Origin: Candidatus Desantisiibacteriota bacterium
GTDB lineage: Bacteria; JACRDZ01
Length of the DNA: 15,081 nt
Assembly: GCA_016209155.1 (NCBI GenBank)
Contig: JACQWU010000297.1
Coordinates: 1-15,081, forward strand
Direction of reading: 5' to 3'
Shown here: positions 1 through 6,277 of the stretch, one piece after another
Numbering within the stretch: the stretch's first letter is position 1
Layout: each line of letters opens with the position of its first letter
Position numbers and translations under genes: made by a program
Notes under the pieces: generated by a model
Seen by the model: the letters and a program-made list of their open reading frames with translations, nothing else
The model's database searches: none
What the model was told of the DNA's origin: nothing

Positions 1-267
1 AAACATTGTGATCAGATAACCGGTTATTTCATCAATTACTATCTGAGACGGGTCTTTACGGCCAAAAAAATCTTCACAATAACTAACAGTCATATACCCG
101 GTTATGAAAAATAAAAAACAGATTCCAATATAAATATATAGATTATTAAACAATTTCATTAATAAAAAATAAATGACTATTCCAACCAGAGTACCGGCGG
201 TTCCCGGGAATATGGGAAAATACCCTGAATAAAAACCGGTTGCTAAAAATACTGCTAAATTTTTCAT
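1..267 (-). CDS. pgpA: Phosphatidylglycerophosphatase A, N-terminal 89 codons (cut by window edge)
   Basis: PgpA removes the phosphate from phosphatidylglycerophosphate to give phosphatidylglycerol at the inner membrane, the step after PgsA, encoded just upstream. Read from 267 leftwards, the protein begins MKNLAVFLATGFYSGYFPIF and continues with PGTAGTL (residues 22-28), the family's N-terminal signature. Two hydrophobic stretches follow, then the acidic signature KDPSQIVIDE (about residues 72-81), which matches the metal-binding region of the YutG/PgpA family. The start lies 6 bp after the pgsA stop. An AAAGGA ribosome-binding site sits within the pgsA 3' end, so the two are almost certainly co-translated. 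The C-terminal half lies outside the window, so intactness cannot be judged. Confidence 0.88.
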   Translation of the reverse strand, partial: MKNLAVFLATGFYSGYFPIFPGTAGTLVGIVIYFLLMKLFNNLYIYIGICFLFFITGYMTVSYCEDFFGRKDPSQIVIDEITGYLITMF

Positions 268-273
268 ATATAC

Positions 274-894
274 TTAAAATTCCTTTGAAAATATATTTTT
301 ATTTTTTATAAAGTAATTTAATCCTGATATAAATGTTATAACAACAGTTATTAACATTAAATAATAAGGTATTGAAGGAAAAATTGAAAGTATTAATTTC
401 CCCTGCATCCCGCCGTGTTGTGTCAGCATATTATCAAAGTTATTTTTATTAATATATGTAAAAGTTTTTGTGAAAATTTGTAATACCTGAATAACAATGA
501 TTGACAGGAGCTGGGTAGTGGTCTTATATTTTCCAAGTTTATCAGCGTCTATAATTTTATGTTCAAGACTTGCAAGTATACGCAGTCCCATTACTGCAAA
601 TTCACGGCTGATAATTATTATAGCCATCCATGCCGGAATTACTGCATCCTGCACTAAAAAAAATAATGCGGAAGTTATAAGAAATTTATCAGCCAGAGGA
701 TCAATAATTTTCCCGAAATTGGTAACCTCGCCTATTTCACGTGCTATTTTTCCATCATATAGATCACTTATAGCAGCAGCAATAAATATTAAAATCGCTA
801 TATAACGTATAAATAATCCCTCAAAAGTCATTAAAAAAGTAAAAATAAATGCAGCCAGGAACCTATATAGAGTAATACGATTAGGTATATTCAT
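274..894 (-). CDS. pgsA: CDP-diacylglycerol--glycerol-3-phosphate 3-phosphatidyltransferase
   Basis: PgsA makes phosphatidylglycerophosphate from CDP-diacylglycerol and glycerol-3-phosphate, the committed step to acidic phospholipids. The 206-residue protein carries the complete CDP-alcohol phosphatidyltransferase signature D-x2-D-G-x2-A-R-x8-G-x3-D-x3-D: D44, D47, G48, A51, R52, G61, D65 and D69. These aspartates bind the metal ions and act in catalysis in this family. Hydrophobic segments before and after the motif fit the six-TM fold. The N-terminus MNIPNRITLYR is the usual PgsA opening. Its ATG overlaps the coaD stop by four bases (ATGA), and AAAGGA lies in the coaD end, so translation is coupled. 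pgpA, the next enzyme in the pathway, follows directly. Length is a little above the usual 180-200 residues. Confidence 0.95.
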   Translation of the reverse strand: MNIPNRITLYRFLAAFIFTFLMTFEGLFIRYIAILIFIAAAISDLYDGKIAREIGEVTNFGKIIDPLADKFLITSALFFLVQDAVIPAWMAIIIISREFAVMGLRILASLEHKIIDADKLGKYKTTTQLLSIIVIQVLQIFTKTFTYINKNNFDNMLTQHGGMQGKLILSIFPSIPYYLMLITVVITFISGLNYFIKNKNIFSKEF

Positions 895-1373
895 AATTTA
901 AATTTCCTTTGCAGCTGGTTTTTAATGAACATGGGGACCAGCGTATCAATGTTACCCCCATACTGCGCTATTTCTTTAACAAGGCTGGAGCTTAAATAGG
1001 AATAAATCCCATTTGGTATCATGAAAATAGTCTCTATATCATTTGCAAGCTGGCGGTTCATCAGTGCCATTTGGAATTCATAGTCGAAATCAGATATGGC
1101 GCGCACACCGCGAATAACAACCTGTGCATTTTTCTTTTTAACAAAATCAACCAGTAACTCATCGAAAGGTTCAATTTTTATATTTTTTAAACCCTTTAAT
1201 GAGTGCTCCAGCATAAATATTCTTTCTTCCAGACTGAAAAGAGTAGATTTTTTAGGATGGAACATTACTGCAACAATAATTTTATTGAAAATTTTAATTC
1301 CGCGTTTTATTATATCAATGTGTCCATTTGTTACCGGATCAAATGTACCCGGATATACAGCTGTTTTTTTCAT
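891..1373 (-). CDS. coaD: Pantetheine-phosphate adenylyltransferase
   Basis: CoaD transfers AMP from ATP to 4'-phosphopantetheine, the penultimate step of coenzyme A synthesis, in the cytoplasm. The nucleotidyltransferase signature is present near the N-terminus (YPGTFDPVTNGH, residues 7-18, with the TNGH form of the T/HxGH motif and H18). Further family motifs are RGVRAISDFDYE (88-99) and the SSSLVKE loop (128-134). I chose the ATG at 1373 (160 residues, the usual length). It has AAAGG at a good distance (about 8 bases) and begins MKKTAVYPG. An in-frame GTG at 1382 would add three residues but lies on top of that ribosome-binding site. The gene starts 12 bp after the rsmD stop, the well-known rsmD-coaD pairing, and overlaps pgsA by 4 bp. 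Confidence 0.96.
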   Translation of the reverse strand: MKKTAVYPGTFDPVTNGHIDIIKRGIKIFNKIIVAVMFHPKKSTLFSLEERIFMLEHSLKGLKNIKIEPFDELLVDFVKKKNAQVVIRGVRAISDFDYEFQMALMNRQLANDIETIFMIPNGIYSYLSSSLVKEIAQYGGNIDTLVPMFIKNQLQRKFKL

Positions 1374-1385
1374 ATTAAACACCTT

Positions 1386-1847
1386 TCATTCATAAAAAGA
1401 AATTCCAATATTACCATATAAATTCTGTCTTTTCAAATTCATTGATCCTATTTTAGGCGGAACATCTTGAAAATAAGGCGGATCTAAAAATATAATATCA
1501 AATTTGTTCTGCTTTTTATATAAAATTTTTAAGGCAATATCTGCACTCTTCAAATATACCTCTCCATTTGTAAAATCAAGAAGGCTAAGGTTGTCCCTTA
1601 TTAAACGGTAATTATTAATATCCTGTTCAATAAAAGTACATGCTTTTGCGCCGCGGCTTAAAGCTTCTATCCCGACAGCACCCGAACCTGCAAAAAGATC
1701 CAGTACTTCAGCATTTTCAATGTAAGGAGTAAGGATATTAAATAAAGCTTCTCTGACCTTATCAGAAGTCGGACGTATTTTATTAAGCTTTGGATTTATT
1801 TTTTTTAAATAACGGTGACAGGCAATCCCGCCTATTATTCTTTGCAT
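1386..1847 (-). CDS. rsmD: 16S rRNA (guanine(966)-N2)-methyltransferase RsmD with an internal in-frame deletion
   Basis: RsmD methylates the N2 of G966 of 16S rRNA during 30S assembly. The N-terminus (RIIGG at 3-7, RPTSDKVREALFNIL at 25-39), SAM motif I (LDLFAGSGAVGIEALSRGA, 49-67) and the catalytic DPPY (122-125) are all intact. The length is 153 residues, against about 180-195 for the family. After DPPYFQDVPPK the protein jumps directly to IGSMNLKRQNLYGNIGISFY, which is recognisably the authentic RsmD C-terminus (compare the LPE.iG....RQ..YG....S.Y ending of relatives). Roughly 30 residues are therefore absent at about residue 132, near base 1454: the helix and the core strand that normally carries the LL...G.iv.EH segment. 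The frame is kept, so this is either a lineage-specific shortened enzyme, an inactive one, or an assembly collapse. It sits between mreD and coaD in the operon. Confidence 0.85.
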   Translation of the reverse strand: MQRIIGGIACHRYLKKINPKLNKIRPTSDKVREALFNILTPYIENAEVLDLFAGSGAVGIEALSRGAKACTFIEQDINNYRLIRDNLSLLDFTNGEVYLKSADIALKILYKKQNKFDIIFLDPPYFQDVPPKIGSMNLKRQNLYGNIGISFYE

Positions 1848-1858
1848 GTTATCTCATT

Positions 1859-2357
1859 TCATAATGCTGAATCAAATAATTCTCCGGATAACCATTTATT
1901 TATCTTCGGGAAGGATATTAAAATAAGAATAATATTATAAAAAGTTCCCGGGAATAGAATATAGACAAAGGTATCAGAAAAAGAAATATTAGATCCGAAA
2001 ATTTTTAATAGTAAATAAACTATACCGCTATACAGCAAGGTGGAAATAAAAGCTATTATAGATTGAATTATTTTATTAATATTATAGAAATTTTTATTGA
2101 ATATCCCTATAATAAAACCTGTTAATGTTCTGGCAAACGCGTTTAGTCCAAGCATTCCTCCGCATAGTATATCTTCTGCAAGTCCGGCAAGAAAACCGAA
2201 TGTCATCCCCTTTTCTGATCCCTCCAAAAGTGAAACGCTTACAACTAAAACAAGTATAAAATCAGGCTTAACATGATGTATATCAAACCATGTCAATACT
2301 GTTGCCTGTATCAGGATTCCTATAATTATTAAAATTATTTTTTTTTATATTATTCAT
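1859..2357 (-). CDS. mreD: Rod shape-determining protein MreD, apparently frameshifted in a nine-A tract
   Basis: MreD is the small polytopic membrane partner of MreC in the elongasome that directs lateral wall synthesis. The main frame (2296 to 1859) contains the diagnostic VKPDFILVLVV near its start and the FGFLAGLAEDIL helix, plus further hydrophobic helices. No ATG precedes the first helix in that frame; only an unlikely TTG at 2296, inside that helix, is available, and a TAA lies further upstream. The natural ATG at 2357 overlaps the mreC stop (ATGA) and reads M-N-N-I-K-K into nine A (2338-2346). If one A is dropped, the frame runs on as IILIIIGILIQATVLTWFD, a normal MreD first helix, giving 165 residues, the usual size. 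So either the sequence has one A too many, the gene is mutated, or slippage at the A run makes the product. Confidence 0.8.
2338..2346 (-). repeat. Nine-A homopolymer at the mreD frameshift
   Basis: Nine consecutive A on the minus strand (T on the plus strand), a few codons into mreD. Eight (or eleven) A would put the ATG at 2357 in frame with the rest of MreD. Runs of this length are typical both of indel sequencing errors and of polymerase slippage in AT-rich genomes. Confidence 0.85.
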
Positions 2358-3193
2358 TCTTCTGCCATGAAAGTGCCGGGATTCTCTATTATTAAAACTT
2401 CTTCAATCTTATAAAAATTTACATAAGGCACAACTTCAACATTTTGAAAAAGTCCATAATTTTTTTTTTCGATTTTACTTACAACTCCGAGTGGAAGTCC
2501 TTTGGGAAATATACCTCCAAGACCTGAGGTACTTACTATATCCCCATGTTTTATGTCTTCCATGCGTGAAATATACTCAAGACGGCATACTTTTTCCGAG
2601 AATCCTTTTAAAACGCCTATCGCCCTGCTCCGTTCAATTATTGCTCCGACTGCGCTATTTATATCGAGGATTAATTGAACCTTTGACCTTGATTTTGAAA
2701 CCTCAATTATTTTACCTATTACACCGTTAGTGGAAATTACAACCATATTTTCCTTTATCCCGTTTTTAGAACCTTTATCAATAAGAATTGTATTAAACCA
2801 GTTAGTGGGATCCTTCCCTACTACTTCAGATGAAATAAGGCTATACTGGTAATGCTGTGATAAATTAAGCAGCTTTCTAAGCCGCTTGTTTTCGATAAAA
2901 CATTCAGAATAAATCCTCTCTTTTTGTTTATATTTATCTATATATTTTTTTAATTTTTTATTTTCTTTTCTTAAGTAGCCAAATTCAGCAATATCTGCAT
3001 ATATTTCTCTTGCTTCTTTTTCAATGCGAATTGCCACCTTTTGAAAAGGAGCAAGAATCCATAAGCCTGTTTTCTTTATTAAACTGGTACGCGGCGGACG
3101 GTTTATTTGTGTGGTTAAAAGAATAATAGAAAATAATAAAAAAAATATCAGTGAAAAATATTTACGTGTAGTTTTATTTAAAACTTTGGTCAT
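2354..3193 (-). CDS. mreC: Rod shape-determining protein MreC
   Basis: MreC is the bitopic periplasmic scaffold that couples MreB and MreD to the wall synthases. The 279-residue protein has the expected layout: a short basic N-terminus, one transmembrane helix (about 11-29), a charged coiled-coil stretch (about 55-112, rich in K and E with heptad leucines), and a C-terminal beta-rich domain (about 119-270). That domain contains the GKDPTNWFNTILIDKGSKNG motif typical of the family and the later STSGLGGIFPKGLPLGVV segment. It starts 23 bp after the murA stop, with GGAA upstream of the ATG. Its TGA overlaps the mreD ATG. mreB is not adjacent; murA occupies the upstream position instead. Confidence 0.95.
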   Translation of the reverse strand: MTKVLNKTTRKYFSLIFFLLFSIILLTTQINRPPRTSLIKKTGLWILAPFQKVAIRIEKEAREIYADIAEFGYLRKENKKLKKYIDKYKQKERIYSECFIENKRLRKLLNLSQHYQYSLISSEVVGKDPTNWFNTILIDKGSKNGIKENMVVISTNGVIGKIIEVSKSRSKVQLILDINSAVGAIIERSRAIGVLKGFSEKVCRLEYISRMEDIKHGDIVSTSGLGGIFPKGLPLGVVSKIEKKNYGLFQNVEVVPYVNFYKIEEVLIIENPGTFMAEE

Positions 3194-3216
3194 AACGCTT
3201 TTCCATGAAACAAATT

Positions 3217-4488
3217 TTAGATATAATCGCCCTGAACCCTTTTGATATCAGCGCCAAGTTTTACTAATTTATCTTCAATCTTTTCATATCCCCTATCAAG
3301 ATGATATATTCTATGTATATGTGTTTCTCCATGGGCTAAGAGTCCGGCAATTATAAGAGCGGCGCTTGCCCGCAGATCGCTTGCCATAACATGTGCACCT
3401 GTAAGATAAGGAGCTCCGTTTATTATAGCGCTTTCACCCTCTATTTGAATTTTTGCTCCCATCCGGTTAAGTTCTGCTACATGGATGAAGCGATTTTCAA
3501 AAACTGTTTCAGTAATAACACTTTGTCCCCGGGCGATACAAAGAAGAGCCATAAACTGAGCCTGTATATCAGTTGGAAAACCCGGATATGGCATTGTTCT
3601 TATATTTACCGGTTTTAATTCATGAATTCTTCTGACACGTATATCATCATTCTCAATCTCAATTTTTCCTCCGGCTTCTTCGACTTTAGCGATTACTGTT
3701 TTTAAATGATCATAACGTGAGTTTTTAATTAATATATTTCCACCGGTGGCAAGTGCAGCAACCATAAAAGTGCCTGTTTCAATTCTATCCGGGATGATTT
3801 TGTAATCTGCTCCGTGCAGTCCTTTTTCAAATTGTCCATCAATAATAATATTGTTAGTTCCCGCACCTTTTATTTTTGCCCCCATAGATATTAGAAAATC
3901 CGCAAGATCAACTATTTCAGGTTCACACGCGGCATTCTCAATTATAGTCTCTCCTTTGGCAAGTGCAGCTGCTATCATAATATTTTCTGTAGCTCCCACA
4001 CTTGGAAAATCCAGGAATATTTTACCGCCGCGCAAAGGTCCTGAACATGAAGCTTCAATGTATCCATATCCAATTTCTATTTTAGCTCCCAGAGCCTCAA
4101 AACCTTTAAGATGAATATTTACAGGACGGACTCCTATGGCGCATCCTCCCGGCATGGATACCTTTGCTTTGCCAAAACGCGCAAGAAGCGGTCCCAATAC
4201 CAGAAAAGAAGCCCGCATTGTTTTAACAAGTTCATAAGGCGCTTCAAAAGAGGTGATATCCGATGCGTCAATATTTATTGTATCTTCCGTCCTGCTAATT
4301 TTCGCACCCAGAGTGCTTATGACCTGTCCCATTGTGGAGACATCCCTTATAGCGGGTACATTTTTTATATTGCATTTATCTTTTGTAAGTATTACCGCTG
4401 CCATGATAGGCAGAACCGCATTTTTAGAGCCGCTGATTGTGACTGTTCCTTCCAATTTTTTACCGCCGGTAATTAATATTTTATCCAT
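3217..4488 (-). CDS. murA: UDP-N-acetylglucosamine 1-carboxyvinyltransferase
   Basis: MurA transfers enolpyruvate from PEP to UDP-GlcNAc, the first committed step of peptidoglycan synthesis, in the cytoplasm. The 423-residue protein is full length. It has the N-terminal GSKNAVLP motif with K22 and the active-site loop PGGCAIGVRPV with the catalytic cysteine C116, so it should be of the fosfomycin-sensitive type. It also has the FPTDIQAQ segment and the C-terminal DLRASAALIIAGLLA and YHLDRGYEKIEDKL motifs. Residues after the loop read NIH where many relatives have DLH. It is the first gene of the minus-strand operon; the ATG at 4488 is about 20 nt from the predicted transcription start. The ribosome-binding site is weak (AAAGAG then A-rich). 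Confidence 0.97.
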   Translation of the reverse strand: MDKILITGGKKLEGTVTISGSKNAVLPIMAAVILTKDKCNIKNVPAIRDVSTMGQVISTLGAKISRTEDTINIDASDITSFEAPYELVKTMRASFLVLGPLLARFGKAKVSMPGGCAIGVRPVNIHLKGFEALGAKIEIGYGYIEASCSGPLRGGKIFLDFPSVGATENIMIAAALAKGETIIENAACEPEIVDLADFLISMGAKIKGAGTNNIIIDGQFEKGLHGADYKIIPDRIETGTFMVAALATGGNILIKNSRYDHLKTVIAKVEEAGGKIEIENDDIRVRRIHELKPVNIRTMPYPGFPTDIQAQFMALLCIARGQSVITETVFENRFIHVAELNRMGAKIQIEGESAIINGAPYLTGAHVMASDLRASAALIIAGLLAHGETHIHRIYHLDRGYEKIEDKLVKLGADIKRVQGDYI

Positions 4489-4515
4489 TTTTTTCTCTTT
4501 AATGTTTAAAAAATA

Positions 4516-4544
4516 ATCATATCAAATTTAGCAATAAATGTCAT
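4516..4544 (-). promoter_or_regulatory. Predicted sigma70-type promoter of the murA-mreCD operon
   Basis: On the minus strand ATGACA (4544-4539) is followed by exactly 17 bases and then TATGAT (4521-4516), each one base from consensus. Transcription would start near 4509, giving a short leader of about 20 nt before the murA ATG. Predicted by eye from sequence only. Confidence 0.6.
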
Positions 4545-4570
4545 GTTATTTTTTTAATTGTGATCATCCA

Positions 4571-4599
4571 TTGACTTTATTCGCACATAGTGATATATT
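4571..4599 (+). promoter_or_regulatory. Predicted sigma70-type promoter of the AAA+ ATPase gene
   Basis: TTGACT (4571-4576), 17 bases, then TATATT (4594-4599). The expected start near 4606 would place all three copies of the GCGGATTA word and the long hairpin inside the transcript leader. It is back to back with the murA promoter, with about 26 bp between the -35 boxes. Confidence 0.6.
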
Positions 4600-4607
4600 T
4601 TAGATGA

Positions 4608-4676
4608 TTGCGGATTAGTGTGAATTATATTGCATAATCCGCAAAGAATAAAATAAATTTATTCTTTGCGGATTAT
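4608..4676 (+). promoter_or_regulatory. ATPase leader: perfect 19-bp hairpin plus a competing arm
   Basis: Arm B (4634-4652) and arm C (4658-4676) are perfect 19-base reverse complements around a 5-base loop. A third arm A, TTGCGGATTA (4608-4617), repeats the core of C (4666-4675), so it can pair instead with the start of B (4635-4644) over 10 bp. A:B and B:C are mutually exclusive. The ribosome-binding site GGAG (4680-4683) begins four bases after arm C, and the ATG is at 4689. Possible roles are an RNA switch, with the B:C stem hindering ribosome access, or three operator half-sites for a DNA-binding protein. A short TTATTTT after C is too weak to call a terminator. Confidence 0.75.
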
Positions 4677-4688
4677 TTTGGAGATTAT

Positions 4689-6104
4689 ATGTTTGTTGGA
4701 CGAGAACAGGAATTAAAAAAATTAGAGAATGCCTATAAATCTTCAAAAGGTGAACTCTTTGTAATATATGGCCGGAGACGTATAGGTAAAAGTATGCTTG
4801 TAAGCCATTTTGGCAAAGACAAGCATGACTTTATTAAATTTGAAGCCCTGGAAAATGAAAACACGGCTGCCCAGATACGCCACTTTTCTAAAACTCTTGC
4901 AAAATATACAAAAGACCCGCTACTTGATAGTATTAATTTTAATAAATGGGACAATGTATTTACATTTATTACCGAACGGCTTATTTTGCATAGAAAAAGC
5001 GATCATAAACTTACTCTGTTTTTTGATGAAGTGCAGTGGATGGCTTCCGGCAGGAGTGAATTGATAAGCATCATCAAATACTACTGGGATAATCATTGGA
5101 AAGACAATAATGTTATGCTTATTCTATGTGGTTCAATTGCTTCATTCATGGTGCGTAAAATTATAAAATCAAAAGCTTTGTATGGCAGGATAACCGGCGA
5201 AATTCTACTTAAAGGTTTATTGCCAAATGAAGCGGCGCTTATTTTACGCGATAAACGTTCACCTGCGGAAATATTAAAATATATGTTGATATTCGGGGGA
5301 GTGCCAAAATATTTGGAAATGATTAATCGTTCGATTTCTTTTAATCTTAATATAAATGAATTGTGCTTTTCAAAAGATAGCATATTGGCTAAGGAGATGA
5401 ACAAAATATTTTATAGCCAGTTTAGAGAGCCGGCGCTCTATAAACGTATTGCAATGCTTCTTAATGAAAATAATCGATCTTTTGGAGAAATTGGGAAAGT
5501 ATTAAAAGTTCATTCAGGCGGCGGATTGAAATCATACCTTCAAAATCTGGAAGATGCTGAAATAATAAAATCATACGTTCCATTTGACAGGGATGATTCA
5601 ACAAAATTCAGAAAATATACACTAAGTGATGAATATATGATTTTTTATTTCAAGTATGTCGCACCAAATTTGCGTATAATAAATGAGAGTACCTCACATC
5701 AGATCTTTGAACGATTGGTTAAAAACAGTTTTGATTTATGGTTAGGCTTTGCTTTTGAACGTTTTTGTATAAAACACGCGGGCTACATAGCGGAAAAACT
5801 CGGTTTTGGCAATGAAATGCTTAATGCGGCGCCATACTTTGGCAGAGAAGATAATAAATTTCAAATAGATCTACTATTCAGAAGGTCGGACAATATAATC
5901 ACATTATGTGAAGTCAAACATTATAACAGGGAAATAGAAACATCAATTATTCCTGAAGTTGAACGGAAATGTAAGCTAATTAAAATACCAAGGAATTATA
6001 CTCTCGAAAAAGCTATTATCAGTTTATATGGCCCTGATAAATCCTTATTGGAAAGCGGCTATTTCAATTATTCCCTTACTTTAAATGACATATTGCGGAA
6101 ATAA
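4689..6104 (+). CDS. AAA+ ATPase with DUF234-like PD-(D/E)xK C-terminal domain
   Basis: This protein belongs to the 'archaeal ATPase' type of P-loop NTPase common in archaea and AT-rich bacteria; its cellular function is unknown. The opening FVGREQELKKLE is typical. Walker A is GRRRIGKS (28-35) and Walker B is LTLFFDEVQW (108-117, D113 and E114). The sensor-like strand LILCGS is at 145-150. A winged-helix-like region spans about 250-315. The C-terminal domain has E357 (FAFERF) and then QIDLLF with D394 and CEVK with E408 and K410, the spacing of a PD-(D/E)xK nuclease core. It stands alone between murA and the next operon, with its own promoter and a structured leader. The ATG has GGAG at a 5-base spacing. 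The winged-helix and nuclease parts suggest it binds DNA, but whether it cuts is not known. Confidence 0.88.
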   Translation: MFVGREQELKKLENAYKSSKGELFVIYGRRRIGKSMLVSHFGKDKHDFIKFEALENENTAAQIRHFSKTLAKYTKDPLLDSINFNKWDNVFTFITERLILHRKSDHKLTLFFDEVQWMASGRSELISIIKYYWDNHWKDNNVMLILCGSIASFMVRKIIKSKALYGRITGEILLKGLLPNEAALILRDKRSPAEILKYMLIFGGVPKYLEMINRSISFNLNINELCFSKDSILAKEMNKIFYSQFREPALYKRIAMLLNENNRSFGEIGKVLKVHSGGGLKSYLQNLEDAEIIKSYVPFDRDDSTKFRKYTLSDEYMIFYFKYVAPNLRIINESTSHQIFERLVKNSFDLWLGFAFERFCIKHAGYIAEKLGFGNEMLNAAPYFGREDNKFQIDLLFRRSDNIITLCEVKHYNREIETSIIPEVERKCKLIKIPRNYTLEKAIISLYGPDKSLLESGYFNYSLTLNDILRK

Positions 6105-6168
6105 TCGCTTTTTATATTTAAATCAATGTCCTGATTCAATCATTAAAAGCTAAAATGGGAAACAATTC

Positions 6169-6198
6169 TTGACTATACTGATAAAAGCGCTGTATATT
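6169..6198 (+). promoter_or_regulatory. Predicted promoter of the glycan-like operon
   Basis: TTGACT (6169-6174), 18 bases, TATATT (6193-6198), with TG directly before the -10. The leader would be about 70 nt. A second TATAAT at 6232-6237 has no matching -35 box and is a weaker alternative. The rest of 6105-6277 shows no gene. Confidence 0.55.
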
Positions 6199-6277
6199 GC
6201 TAAAACAAAAGGTAGAAATAGTGTAATTGCATATAATGAATGACCAGTCTGAGAGCATAGAGGGTTAATAATTTAAT

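Noticed and set aside
2280-2296. TTG at 2296 as the true mreD start
   Set aside because: It lies inside the first transmembrane helix, which clearly continues upstream, and there is no ribosome-binding site; the ATG at 2357 with a frameshift explains the gene better.
4111-4476. Plus-strand open frame of 121 codons inside murA, and similar shadows in pgsA, coaD, mreC and elsewhere
   Set aside because: They lie antisense to genes with full family motifs, have no ribosome-binding site and no recognisable protein features.
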